DNA of 64,000 nt from an uncultured Carboxylicivirga sp. (GCF_963674565.1 NZ_OY771430.1:1798001-1862000); one strand, 5' to 3'. Counted from the first letter of the stretch, positions 7,653 to 16,903 are shown. Made by a program: numbers and translations. Notes: generated by a model from the sequence alone, not told the origin.

Positions 7653-8732
7653 ATGAGTATACAATTGAAAAACAACTGCAAATATGCTCTGGTAGTACCC
7701 ACCAGTATGGGTGTTCGCATTACTCCACCAAACGGCCAGCCCGTTTACAGCAGCGATCAATTTACCATGTATGCCACCAGTGCCGAAACCAATGTAGCAA
7801 GCATTGCTTCTTACCTGGGTTTACCGGTAAAAGTATTAACAAAGTTTGTTCAGGGAAGCCCCATTGCTGAGTTTATTAAAAGCAACCTCAAAGGCCGTCA
7901 TATGGACTTTGAGGGGCCGGAAGTACCTCAGGGAGGGCCATGGGGATACCGTCATCAGTTTAATATTGCTGATAGCGGATATGGTTCACGCGGACCACGT
8001 GTACAGAACGACCGTGCCGGTGAAGTAGGTCGAACATTAAGTGTGAAGGATTTTGATATTGAAAAATTATTTGGTCAGGATGGTGTACAGATTGTACATC
8101 TTTCAGGCTTGATAGCTGCCCTTTCGCCTGAGACCAGTGAATTTTGCCTTGAATTGGCAAGAGCAGCAAAAAAACACGGAACACGAATTGCTTTTGACTT
8201 AAATTACAGAGCTACATTCTGGAAAGGTCGTGAGAAAGAATTAGGAGAGATATTTTCAGAGATTGCATCTGTTTCCGATATTTTAGTGGGTAACGAAGAA
8301 GATTTCCAATTATGCCTGGGAATTGAAGGACCCGAAGCAGGTGGCGAAGGATTACAATCAAAAATTGATAGTTTCAAAGAAATGATCACCCGTGTTAAAG
8401 CAACTTATCCGGGCGCATCCATTTTTGCCACAACTTTGCGCGAAGTAATCAGCACCAACCAACATCTTTGGGGCGCTATTATGTTGGAGGATACCAACTG
8501 GCATGTTATTGAACCACGTCAGATTACGGTTTTGGATCGTATCGGTGGCGGAGATGGTTTTGTGGGTGGCTTACTTTATGGTGTTTTAAAAGAAATGCCA
8601 GCTGAAAAAGCTATGCAGTTCGGATGGGCCTCCGGAGCCCTGGCAACTACCTTCCTTACCGATTATGCTCAACCAGCTGACGAAGCTATGGTATGGAGTG
8701 TCTGGGAAGGAAACGCAAGAGTTCAACGTTAA
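7653..8732 (+). CDS. second PfkB sugar-acid kinase
   Basis: PfkB-family kinase of 359 residues with catalytic motif DRIGGGDGFVGGLLYG near the C-terminus. It is clearly a paralogue of the upstream kdgK (both carry VGNEED/LGNEED and LNYR in the middle). The N-terminal sugar-binding region differs: MGVRITPPNGQPVYSSDQFTMYATSAE replaces the typical RL..P....F. A changed substrate pocket is therefore likely. Candidates are KDG, as a second isoenzyme, or gluconate, given the neighbouring LarA-like gene and gnd. It lies 115 bases after the SDR gene and 23 bases before the LarA-like start used here. Confidence 0.8.
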   Translation: MSIQLKNNCKYALVVPTSMGVRITPPNGQPVYSSDQFTMYATSAETNVASIASYLGLPVKVLTKFVQGSPIAEFIKSNLKGRHMDFEGPEVPQGGPWGYRHQFNIADSGYGSRGPRVQNDRAGEVGRTLSVKDFDIEKLFGQDGVQIVHLSGLIAALSPETSEFCLELARAAKKHGTRIAFDLNYRATFWKGREKELGEIFSEIASVSDILVGNEEDFQLCLGIEGPEAGGEGLQSKIDSFKEMITRVKATYPGASIFATTLREVISTNQHLWGAIMLEDTNWHVIEPRQITVLDRIGGGDGFVGGLLYGVLKEMPAEKAMQFGWASGALATTFLTDYAQPADEAMVWSVWEGNARVQR

Positions 8733-8755
8733 TCAGTACTCTTAAAACAACAGCA

Positions 8756-10030
8756 ATGATTTACTATCAAAAAGGATCGGAAAATACAGTACTCAGTGAT
8801 GCAGATTTGAAAAAAGGTTTGTTTGAAGCCTTGACAAAACTGGGTAACAAGGAAAAAGTACTGGCAATTCCTCCCGATTATACAAGATTTCATTCCAAGG
8901 CCGGTGAACTAACAACCTTCACTTATGAGTATTTTGGCGATAAGCTAAAAGATGTTTTACCTGCTCTTGGAACACATGCAGCAATGACTGCAGAAGAAAT
9001 CAACCATATGTTTCAGGATGTTCCGGCATCGCTCTTCAGAGTGCATGACTGGCGAAACGACATTGTAACGGTTGGAGAGATTCCTGCCGAATATGTTTCT
9101 GAAGCAACAGAAGGACTGGTTAACTATACCTGGCCAGCACAGGTAAATAAATTATTACTTGATGGCGGACATGATCTGATCCTATCCATTGGTCAGGTGG
9201 TTCCTCACGAAGTAATAGGAATGGCTAATTATAACAAAAACATATTTGTAGGTACAGGAGGATCTGAAGGCATCAACAAAAGTCATTTTGTGGGAGCAGC
9301 TTATGGTATGGAACGGATCATGGGTCGTACGCAATCTCCAGTTCGCCAATTGCTGAACTACGCTTCAGATAATTTTACTAATCACCTGCCTATCATCTAT
9401 GTTTTAACAGTAATAGGTAAAGACGACAGTGGCAAATCAGTCACTCGTGGATTATTTATAGGAGATAATGTTAAAGTTTTTGAATTGGCTGCAGCATTAT
9501 CCTTAAAGGTTAATTTTAAAATGGTTGAACAACCGCTTAAAAAAGTGGTTGTTTACTTAGATCCGTCTGAGTTTAAAAGCACATGGCTAGGTAATAAAAG
9601 TGTGTATCGAACCAGAATGGCCCTGGCAGACAATGCCGAATTAATTGTACTGGCACCAGCACTAAAAGAATTTGGTGAAGATGCTACCATTGATCAGTTA
9701 ATTCGCAAATATGGCTACTGCGGAACTCCTGCAACTTTAAAAGCCATCGAAGAAAATGATGATTTAAAAAACAACCTAGGTGCTGCCGCTCATTTAATGC
9801 ACGGAAGTAGCGAAGGACGTTTCTCAATCACCTACTGCCCAGGCCATTTGACAAAAGATGAGATTGAATCTGTAAACTTTAAATATGCTCCTCTGGACGA
9901 GATGATAGCTCGATATAATCCGGAAAAGTTAGTAGATGGATTCAATACACTACCTGATGGAGAAGAAATTTATTATATTTCCAATCCGGCTATGGGTCTT
10001 TGGGCTCACCCAGATCGATTTAAAGATTAA
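8756..10030 (+). CDS. LarA-family nickel-dependent racemase/epimerase homologue
   Basis: A 424-residue LarA-like protein (DUF2088 plus C-terminal domain). The start at 8756 (MIYYQKG) is preferred over a longer in-frame start that overlaps the kinase gene. LarA active-site residues are visible at matching spacing: R44 in DYTR, H74 in GTHAAMT, H151 in VVPHEV, K161, and H177. The spacing H151-K161-H177 (10 and 16 residues) equals that of H174-K184-H200 in Lactiplantibacillus LarA, where the lysine carries the nickel-pincer cofactor. The GGA normally before the lysine is replaced by NYN, so the substrate is probably not lactate. The sugar-acid context suggests a C2 epimerase such as gluconate/mannonate. 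LarB, LarC and LarE cofactor genes are not in the window. Confidence 0.85.
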   Translation: MIYYQKGSENTVLSDADLKKGLFEALTKLGNKEKVLAIPPDYTRFHSKAGELTTFTYEYFGDKLKDVLPALGTHAAMTAEEINHMFQDVPASLFRVHDWRNDIVTVGEIPAEYVSEATEGLVNYTWPAQVNKLLLDGGHDLILSIGQVVPHEVIGMANYNKNIFVGTGGSEGINKSHFVGAAYGMERIMGRTQSPVRQLLNYASDNFTNHLPIIYVLTVIGKDDSGKSVTRGLFIGDNVKVFELAAALSLKVNFKMVEQPLKKVVVYLDPSEFKSTWLGNKSVYRTRMALADNAELIVLAPALKEFGEDATIDQLIRKYGYCGTPATLKAIEENDDLKNNLGAAAHLMHGSSEGRFSITYCPGHLTKDEIESVNFKYAPLDEMIARYNPEKLVDGFNTLPDGEEIYYISNPAMGLWAHPDRFKD

Positions 10031-10054
10031 TAAATAAAAATAACCTTCAAGAAA

Positions 10055-11509
10055 ATGAAAAATTTATCAGACATAGGATTAGTTGGATTGGCTGTAATGG
10101 GCGAAAACCTGGTTCTAAACATGGAAAGCAAAGGATTTACTGTAAGTGTTTTCAACCGCTCAACCGAAAAAGTAGATAACTTTCTAGCCAACCGTGGTAA
10201 AGATAAAAATATCAGGGGAGCACATACCCTTGAAGAATTTGTTGCGTCAATTGAACGTCCACGTAAAATCATGTTGATGATTAAAGCAGGACCAGCAGTC
10301 GATACGACCATCGAATCGATTCTTCCTTATCTCGAAAAAGGAGATGTTTTAATTGATGGAGGTAACACTCATTTCCCTGATACTAACCGACGCACTAAAT
10401 ATCTCCAGGAAAAAGGTATTCTTTATATCGGAACCGGTGTATCTGGTGGTGAAGAAGGAGCATTATTAGGCCCTTCCATCATGCCTGGTGGTTCGAAAGA
10501 AGCATGGCCTTTGGTGAAACCTATTTTCCAGGCTATTGCAGCTAAAGTTGAGGATGGCTCACCATGTTGCGACTGGGTAGGTGAAGACGGAGCCGGTCAC
10601 TTTGTAAAAATGGTTCACAACGGTATTGAATACGGTGATATGCAGTTAATTACCGAAGCCTATCAGATTATGAAAGATATGTTGGGTATGTCGGCTGATG
10701 AAATGCATGAAGTATTTAAAGAGTGGAACACAGGTGATCTGGATAGTTATCTGACTGAAATTACCCGTGATATTCTTGCATTTAAAGATGAAGATGGATC
10801 TCCATTAGTAGATAAAATTCTGGATACTGCAGGACAAAAAGGAACCGGCAAATGGACTGGCGTTGCAGCCCTTGACCTGGGTATTCCATTAACCTTGATT
10901 GGTGAAGCTGTATTCTCTCGCTGTTTATCAGCTATTAAAGAAGAAAGAGTTGCTGCATCAAAAATATTAAGCGGACCAACACCATCATTCACTGGCGATA
11001 AAAAACAATTGATCGACGATCTACGTGATGCTCTCTTTGCATCTAAAATTGTATCGTATGCACAAGGGTATGCCTTGATGCGTGCTGCTGCAGAAGAATA
11101 CGGATGGGAATTAAATTACGGAGGTATTGCTTTGATGTGGAGAGGCGGATGTATTATTCGCTCTGTTTTCTTAGGTAAGATTAAGGAGGCATTCGATAAT
11201 AACAACGAACTTTCTAACTTGTTACTGGATCCTTACTTTAAAGAAAAAGTTGAAAAAGCACAGGCGGGTTGGAGAAGAGTAGCTGCTGCTGCCTTAACTA
11301 ACGGTATTCCGGCTCCTGCTTTAACAACTGCCTTAAATTATTTTGACGGATACAGATGTGAACGTTTACCTGCCAACCTGCTACAGGCTCAGCGCGACTA
11401 TTTTGGCGCTCATACTTATGAAAGAATTGACAAGCCTCGTGGCGAATTCTTCCATACTAACTGGACAGGAAGAGGTGGTGATACGGCATCGACGACTTAT
11501 AATGTATAA
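10055..11509 (+). CDS. gnd: 6-phosphogluconate dehydrogenase, decarboxylating
   Basis: A 484-residue Gnd of the long dimeric type. The N-terminal Rossmann motif GLAVMGENLVLNMESKGFTV, the substrate motif GVSGGEEGALLGPSIMPGG, the catalytic KMVHNGIEYGDMQ and the C-terminal family tail are all present. It oxidatively decarboxylates 6-phosphogluconate to ribulose-5-phosphate with NADP+. Its place in a uronate operon is unusual. Together with the LarA-like protein and the second kinase it suggests a route from mannonate through gluconate. It lies 24 bases after the LarA-like gene and 18 bases before the transporter gene. Confidence 0.96.
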   Translation: MKNLSDIGLVGLAVMGENLVLNMESKGFTVSVFNRSTEKVDNFLANRGKDKNIRGAHTLEEFVASIERPRKIMLMIKAGPAVDTTIESILPYLEKGDVLIDGGNTHFPDTNRRTKYLQEKGILYIGTGVSGGEEGALLGPSIMPGGSKEAWPLVKPIFQAIAAKVEDGSPCCDWVGEDGAGHFVKMVHNGIEYGDMQLITEAYQIMKDMLGMSADEMHEVFKEWNTGDLDSYLTEITRDILAFKDEDGSPLVDKILDTAGQKGTGKWTGVAALDLGIPLTLIGEAVFSRCLSAIKEERVAASKILSGPTPSFTGDKKQLIDDLRDALFASKIVSYAQGYALMRAAAEEYGWELNYGGIALMWRGGCIIRSVFLGKIKEAFDNNNELSNLLLDPYFKEKVEKAQAGWRRVAAAALTNGIPAPALTTALNYFDGYRCERLPANLLQAQRDYFGAHTYERIDKPRGEFFHTNWTGRGGDTASTTYNV

Positions 11510-11527
11510 ACTTAAATAACTAACTAA

Positions 11528-12979
11528 ATGGCTAGTAACCAAAACAAAATGACAAACTACAGATGGGCAATCTGTGCACTGTTGTTCTTTGCAACAACAA
11601 TCAATTACTTAGACAGGCAGGTTCTGTCGTTGACATGGAAGGACTTTATTGCACCTGAATTCCACTGGACAGATTCAGACTATGGTAATATTACCGCATT
11701 GTTCTCCATATTTTATGCTATCGGACTTTTAGTAGCCGGTCGATTTGTCGACTGGATGGATACTAGAAAAGGATTCCTTTGGGCTATTGGAGTATGGTCT
11801 GTAGGTGCCGTACTACATGCATTCTGTGGTATTGCTACATCAGGTATCGTGGCAGGAGAATGGTTTGTAGGATTCGAAGGAGCGCTGCATGCAATAGAAA
11901 AGGTAAAAGATGTTGGACTCATAGTCAGTGTAAGTGTGACCCTCTTTATTTTTGCGCGTTTTGTGCTGGCCATTGGTGAAGCAGGTAACTTTCCGGCAGC
12001 TATTAAAGCTACTGCAGAATTCTTTCCGAAGAAAGACCGTGCTTATGCAACCAGTATTTTTAATGCCGGTGCTACTGTAGGTGCTTTAGCAGCTCCTATT
12101 TCAGTGCCTGTTATAGCTCATTATTTTGGATGGGAAATGGCATTTATAGTAATCGGTGTGCTTGGTTTTATCTGGATGGGATTCTGGGTATTTATGTATA
12201 AAAAACCAAATGAGCATCCAAAAGTAAATGCTGCTGAGTTAGCTTATATCAACCAGGATGAAGAAGTGATTAAAGAACATTCTGTTGATACAGAAAAAGC
12301 CGGAAATAAAATTGGCTTCTGGAATAGCTTTAAGTATAAGCAAACATGGGCTTTCATCGTAGGTAAGTTTATGACTGATGGTGTTTGGTGGTTCTATTTA
12401 TTCTGGACTCCAGCATATATCAGTGATGTATATGGATTAACCTCAGATACTACCATGGCCCAGGTGTTGTTATTTGTTTTGTATGCTATCACACTATTAT
12501 CAATCATTGGTGGTTGGTTACCAACTTATTTTGTTGATAAAAAAGGAATGAACCCTTATGCGGGACGAATGAAGTCAATGTTAATCTTTGCCTTCTTCCC
12601 ACTGCTTGCTTTGTTGGCTCAACCATTAGGAGCTTATTCATACTGGTTCCCTATCATCATCATTGGTATTGCCGGTGCTGCACACCAGGCCTGGTCGGCT
12701 AACATCTTCTCTACCATTGGTGATATGTTCCCAAAATCATCCATTGCTACTATTACAGGTATTGGTGGTATGGCCGGAGGTATCGGTTCTGCAATGATTA
12801 ATAAAGGATCAGGTCTTTTATTTGATTTTGCAGATGAATCTAAAATGAGATTATTCGGATTTGAAGGAAAACCATCTGGTTACCTGATTATCTTCTCAAT
12901 TTGTGCGGTTGCCTACCTTATTGGATGGGTTATAATGAAATCATTAGTTCCACATTACAAGCCAATCGTTGTTGAATAA
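11528..12979 (+). CDS. exuT: MFS hexuronate transporter, ExuT-like
   Basis: Major facilitator of 483 residues with about 12 hydrophobic segments. It begins with the anion:cation symporter signature NYLDRQVLSL and has the loop motif GRFVDWMDTRKGF after helix 2, as in ExuT and GudP. It should import galacturonate, glucuronate or a related acid across the inner membrane by proton symport. An extra stretch of roughly 30 residues, with the charged piece GFEGALHAIEKVKD, sits between helices 3 and 4. It is the last gene of the rightward operon and is followed by two hairpins. Confidence 0.88.
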   Translation: MASNQNKMTNYRWAICALLFFATTINYLDRQVLSLTWKDFIAPEFHWTDSDYGNITALFSIFYAIGLLVAGRFVDWMDTRKGFLWAIGVWSVGAVLHAFCGIATSGIVAGEWFVGFEGALHAIEKVKDVGLIVSVSVTLFIFARFVLAIGEAGNFPAAIKATAEFFPKKDRAYATSIFNAGATVGALAAPISVPVIAHYFGWEMAFIVIGVLGFIWMGFWVFMYKKPNEHPKVNAAELAYINQDEEVIKEHSVDTEKAGNKIGFWNSFKYKQTWAFIVGKFMTDGVWWFYLFWTPAYISDVYGLTSDTTMAQVLLFVLYAITLLSIIGGWLPTYFVDKKGMNPYAGRMKSMLIFAFFPLLALLAQPLGAYSYWFPIIIIGIAGAAHQAWSANIFSTIGDMFPKSSIATITGIGGMAGGIGSAMINKGSGLLFDFADESKMRLFGFEGKPSGYLIIFSICAVAYLIGWVIMKSLVPHYKPIVVE

Positions 12980-13044
12980 TCATCTTTGATTATTCAATAC
13001 TATTTCAATTTATAAAGAACCGGGAGATTTGAATACTCCCGGTT
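12972..13044 (+). terminator. two hairpins closing the uxaC-exuT operon
   Basis: The first hairpin overlaps the transporter stop codon: TTGAATAATCA (12972-12982) pairs perfectly with 12987-12997 across a 4-base loop. The second is GC-rich: AACCGGGAG (13018-13026) pairs perfectly with CTCCCGGTT (13036-13044) and is followed by T. The second lies only 14 bases before the ATG of the next regulator, so it could also lie in that gene's leader. Confidence 0.6.
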
Positions 13045-13058
13045 TCCATTCAGAATCT

Positions 13059-14111
13059 ATGAACGGCAGAAAGACACGAATAAAGGACATTGCTGAAAAA
13101 GCAGGTGTTTCTATTGGTACAGTTGACAGAGTATTACATAATCGTGGCGAGGTTAAAGCTGAAACTAAAACCCGTATTTTAGAGATTGCGAAAGAGTTGA
13201 AATATCAGCCAAATATTGCAGCTCGTGTACTAAAATCTTCAACTGCTTATCGCATTGCCGTTTTGATACCTCAAAGTTATGGCGACAACCTCTTCTGGGA
13301 TAAACATCCACAGGGGATACTAAATGGTGTTGAGGCAGTTCAGCCATTTACGGTTCAGACACAGTTTTACCGTTATGAGATGTATAATACTTCTGACTTT
13401 GAAGACAAAACAAAGTCTATTCTGGATTGGCAGCCTCACGGAGTTATTTTTGCTCCTATAATGAAAAAGGAATCGGATACTTTTTGTCATTTACTGGATG
13501 ATGAAAATATTCCCTATGTTTTTATTGATACTTTCATTAATAACACCAATTGCCTGACATTTTTAGGCGAAGATGCATATCAAAGTGGGCGTGTTGCTGC
13601 AAGCCTAATTGACATGGGCATAACAAAAGACAAAGATGTATTGATTGTCAATATGTCGCTCGATTTGGAAAATACGCAGCATCTGAACAGTCGAAACAAA
13701 GGATTTCTGAGCTATTTTATGGACGCAGGAATTAATACGGGTGAAAAAATAAGTATTGAAATACCAAGTGCTCAGGCTAATGTAGTATCTGAAGTACTGG
13801 ATCCAATCTTTGATAAAGACAATAACATCGGTGCCATTCTTGTTTCAAGTTCAAGAACATATTCGGTTGCCGAATATTTATATAATAAGGGTAAACGTGA
13901 CATATTTCTGGTAGGTTATGAATTATTTGGGAAAAATGTAACCTACCTTCAACGAAGAGTTATTCAATTTTTAATAGGACAACGACCCGTTGAACAAGCT
14001 GAGAAAGCATTTAAAAAGCTGTTTGATTATCTGACTTTAAATACAATTCCTGAAAAAAAAGAATTTCAACCCATTGACATTGTCAATGCTGAAAACATGG
14101 GATTGTTTTAA
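13059..14111 (+). CDS. LacI-family regulator with sugar-binding-protein sensor
   Basis: A 350-residue LacI-type regulator. The helix-turn-helix is at the N-terminus (RIKDIAEKAGVSIGTVDRVLHNRGEV), followed by a periplasmic-binding-like domain. The GTVDRVLHNRG variant is typical of a Bacteroidota subgroup. The ATG at 13059 is preferred; a TTG 30 bases upstream falls inside the hairpin at 13018-13044. It lies between the transporter and uxaE genes, so it probably senses a uronate intermediate and controls one or both operons. The effector is unknown. Confidence 0.88.
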   Translation: MNGRKTRIKDIAEKAGVSIGTVDRVLHNRGEVKAETKTRILEIAKELKYQPNIAARVLKSSTAYRIAVLIPQSYGDNLFWDKHPQGILNGVEAVQPFTVQTQFYRYEMYNTSDFEDKTKSILDWQPHGVIFAPIMKKESDTFCHLLDDENIPYVFIDTFINNTNCLTFLGEDAYQSGRVAASLIDMGITKDKDVLIVNMSLDLENTQHLNSRNKGFLSYFMDAGINTGEKISIEIPSAQANVVSEVLDPIFDKDNNIGAILVSSSRTYSVAEYLYNKGKRDIFLVGYELFGKNVTYLQRRVIQFLIGQRPVEQAEKAFKKLFDYLTLNTIPEKKEFQPIDIVNAENMGLF

Positions 14112-14212
14112 AAATAAGGGAAAAGAAAAATAGCCTCCAGACAAGGTTATTACAAACTAAAAAAATCCTGATGCCTTGTGCATATTAGTTAAACTAAATA
14201 AAATCAACAGTT

Positions 14213-15463
14213 ATGAAAAAATTATCTAAGTACTCCTTTGGTGTTGGCGACCGTTTTGGTCACCAGGGCAATGCCCAGCTAAAGGCTGTTATGAAAGTTC
14301 GTGATATGGGTTATGATATTTGCCCAGTCTGGAACAAATCAAACCGCGAACACACAACCATTGGAACTCATCCCGATGACGTTCGTGTAGAAGCCGATGC
14401 CAGTGTTAAAGCACTGGGTTGGGATAATCAATACTTTGTAGATGCAGATCATATCAATCTGGATACAGTTGATCGCTTTTTACCTTCATCTGACTTTTTC
14501 ACCATTGATGTTGCAGGCTATATAGGTAAACCAGCCTCAGACGCTGACATTGATGCATTTATAAATAGTTGTGAAATCTATATTGGAAAAGTAACCATTA
14601 CCGGTATAGATGAACCTTTTGAGGTTAAACTCGATGACTTAAAGAAACTGGCAGGTCAGTATTTATATGCAGCTCAAAAAGCCGGAGCAATCTATAAAAT
14701 TATAGAAGATGCCAAAGGAAAAGGTAATTTCATCACTGAAGTATCCATGGATGAAGTTCCAAAACCACAAACTCCCATTGAGTTATTCTTTATACTAAAG
14801 ATGCTGGCAGCTGAGAATATCCCTGTTCAGACCATAGCCCCTAAATTCTCAGGTCGTTTCAACAAAGGTGTTGATTATACAGGTAATCCACTTGATTTTG
14901 CAAAAGAATTTGAACAGGATCTGCATGTATTGGATCAATGTGTGGCTGAGTTTGGCTTACCTGCTGAAATTAAATTAAGTGTGCACTCTGGCTCTGATAA
15001 ATTTTCTATTTATCCCTACATCGGTAATATCCTAAAAAAAATGGATAAGGGAATCCATGTAAAAACAGCGGGAACAACATGGTTAGAGGAAGTTATTGGC
15101 TTGTCGATGGCTGGTGGTGATGCTCTGCAGTTTATCAAAGATTTATATGGCAAGGCTTTGGCAAAAATAGATGAACTATGCGCACCATACGCTGATGTAA
15201 TTGATATTAAAACAGATGAATTACCATCGAAAGAAGCTATAGCCGACTGGAGTGCAGATGATATGGCTAATGCTATTCGTCATATTCCGGACCATCCGCA
15301 GTACAATCCAAACATGCGTCAGTTAGTGCATGTAGCATATAAACTTGCTGCATTACAATCGGATGTTTACTTACCATTACTAAAAAAACATACCGATATC
15401 ATTGGTGAGTGTGTTTACGAAAACATTTACGACCGACATCTAAAACGTCTATTTGATCGTTAA
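14213..15463 (+). CDS. uxaE: tagaturonate/fructuronate epimerase UxaE
   Basis: A 416-residue protein of the UxaE family (tagaturonate epimerase, first described in Thermotoga). It begins KLSKYSFGVGDRFGHQGNAQLKAV and contains the conserved KFSGRFNKGVDYTGNP, LSVHSGSDKFSIYP and VKTAGTTWLEEV. The enzyme epimerises tagaturonate to fructuronate, letting galacturonate enter the mannonate branch. Together with UxaC and the SDR reductase it makes a full galacturonate-to-mannonate route. It is followed by a strong terminator. No signal peptide; cytoplasmic. Confidence 0.9.
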   Translation: MKKLSKYSFGVGDRFGHQGNAQLKAVMKVRDMGYDICPVWNKSNREHTTIGTHPDDVRVEADASVKALGWDNQYFVDADHINLDTVDRFLPSSDFFTIDVAGYIGKPASDADIDAFINSCEIYIGKVTITGIDEPFEVKLDDLKKLAGQYLYAAQKAGAIYKIIEDAKGKGNFITEVSMDEVPKPQTPIELFFILKMLAAENIPVQTIAPKFSGRFNKGVDYTGNPLDFAKEFEQDLHVLDQCVAEFGLPAEIKLSVHSGSDKFSIYPYIGNILKKMDKGIHVKTAGTTWLEEVIGLSMAGGDALQFIKDLYGKALAKIDELCAPYADVIDIKTDELPSKEAIADWSADDMANAIRHIPDHPQYNPNMRQLVHVAYKLAALQSDVYLPLLKKHTDIIGECVYENIYDRHLKRLFDR

Positions 15464-15482
15464 TAGATTTATATTTTACTAA

Positions 15483-15520
15483 AAAGAGGTAACCTTTCGG
15501 TTACCTCTTTTTATTTTTTG
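15483..15520 (+). terminator. rho-independent terminator after uxaE
   Basis: AAAGAGGTAACC (15483-15494) pairs perfectly with 15499-15510 around a TTTC loop, followed by a T-rich tract to 15519. Confidence 0.9.
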
Positions 15521-15694
15521 ACATTTGCATAAGTAATTTTAATTAGAAAAAGGAATCCTTTACAATCAAGGCTATAAAAGCAATACACATACAATCATTC
15601 TGATATTTGCCCCCCTTTTTACGATTAAATATACACCCTTGTAACCATTCATAAGCTTTAATTTTATGATAATAACTTTTAAAATTAAATCAGT

Positions 15695-16546
15695 ATGAAA
15701 AAAATCTTTACAATCTTATTAAGCTGCTTTTTTATAGGAATGGTTAATGCTCAAACATGGACAATCTATACTTGTGATGTTATGCCTGATCAGGCAACTC
15801 CCGTGTGGGCAACTTCTGATTCCGGTGAACCAGCAACCGTTTATACAGTTGAAACTGTAGATGCTCTTTCTGTCATTCATGGTTTAGGTGATGCAACCAA
15901 CACATCAGGTAAAGGATCTTGGAAAATTGATGAAACTACAAGTGGTGTTGCTAAATCTGATGCATTAACAGTAATGTTCAGAACAAAAACAGGAGGTTCA
16001 AGAACGGACGGAATTGAGTTTGAAGTAAACACCAATTCCGGAAGATTAAAAATCTTTTTGGAAGATGACAATGGACGCGTAAAGTTACAGGACGATGCAG
16101 GTACTTCAATTTATGTTAGTACAACTGTTAATACCTGGCATACCTACCGTATTACAATGAACGGTACTGCATGGAAAGCATTTATGGATGAAGATGCAAC
16201 TCCAATTGCATCTGGTAGTTCTAATCAAAGTACCCAGTCAAGAGTTGTTAAATTTGGTGATGGTGGATCAAATGATACCGATGGTTACCTGGATTGGATT
16301 GCATGGGATACATCAGGAGAGTTTGAACCTGGAACTACCGTACCTACAGGTGTTGTTGTTGATGGTGTGTCAACGTCAATAAACAGAATTGATTTTAATG
16401 GTACAGTTGTTAAAACTGAACTTTATAACCTTGGTGGAGTTTATGTTGGAGATGAACAGAACTCTCTGAATACAGGTATTTACATCCAAAAGCAAACCTT
16501 TAGCAATGGGGTTTCTAAAGTAAGTAAGATACAGGTTATTAAATAA
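15695..16546 (+). CDS. secreted lectin-like protein with T9SS sorting tail
   Basis: A 283-residue protein with a signal peptide ending at about residue 19 (MKKIFTILLSCFFIGMVNAQ). The middle (about residues 90-205) looks like a concanavalin/LamG-type beta-sandwich: TDGIEFEVNTNSGRLKIFLEDD, then WHTYRITMNGTAWKAFMDE and DGYLDWIAWD. The last 60 residues (YNLGGVYVG...GIYIQKQTFSNGVSKVSKIQVIK) form a type A type IX secretion sorting domain. It is probably exported to the cell surface and may bind polysaccharide. No catalytic residues are recognised and the ligand is unknown. It is monocistronic between two terminators. Confidence 0.75.
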   Translation: MKKIFTILLSCFFIGMVNAQTWTIYTCDVMPDQATPVWATSDSGEPATVYTVETVDALSVIHGLGDATNTSGKGSWKIDETTSGVAKSDALTVMFRTKTGGSRTDGIEFEVNTNSGRLKIFLEDDNGRVKLQDDAGTSIYVSTTVNTWHTYRITMNGTAWKAFMDEDATPIASGSSNQSTQSRVVKFGDGGSNDTDGYLDWIAWDTSGEFEPGTTVPTGVVVDGVSTSINRIDFNGTVVKTELYNLGGVYVGDEQNSLNTGIYIQKQTFSNGVSKVSKIQVIK

Positions 16547-16572
16547 TCCCGTTTTCCAACTAAAGATTTAAG

Positions 16573-16598
16573 GCTGTCCGTTTGGGCAGCTTTTTTTT
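16573..16598 (+). terminator. terminator after the secreted lectin-like gene
   Basis: GCTGTCC (16573-16579) pairs with GGGCAGC (16584-16590, one G-U) around GTTT, followed by eight T. Confidence 0.85.
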
Positions 16599-16852
16599 AC
16601 CATTATCAAACTTTATATTGAAACCGCTTCTCATTTAGATATTGCAAATAATAGTGGGTAGTTAACCTAAAAAAGTATAAATAATAAACCTTAAACACCT
16701 AAATCAACAAATTATAGATTTAATAAGTTTACCAATCATTGCCGTAAATGATTGCTTCATTCAAAGAAAGAAGGACTATTTAATGCTTTAAGTTCCTTTC
16801 ACATTCAATCATTCTACTCTTACTACAATCGGGTTGAATAATCAATAAAAAA
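16599..16852. other. convergent intergenic region with one palindrome
   Basis: No gene is recognised here. The only structure of note is a perfect 8-base inverted repeat: CAATCATT at 16733-16740 and AATGATTG at 16747-16754, with a GCCGTA loop. The remainder is AT-rich and featureless to me. Confidence 0.5.
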
Positions 16853-16877
16853 GCCTGCAGATATTAAATCCACAGGC
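16847..16877 (-). terminator. terminator of the PL9 gene
   Basis: Read leftward: GCCTGtgGAT (16877 down to 16868) pairs with ATctgCAGGC (ending at 16853), followed by a run of T on the minus strand (A run at 16847-16852). Confidence 0.75.
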
Positions 16878-16903
16878 ATTTCTCTATTATTAATTATGGG
16901 TAA

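Noticed and set aside
7580..7870. 96-codon frame at the start of the second kinase
   Set aside because: It overlaps the clearly coding PfkB gene in another frame and has cysteine/histidine-rich composition typical of a shadow frame.
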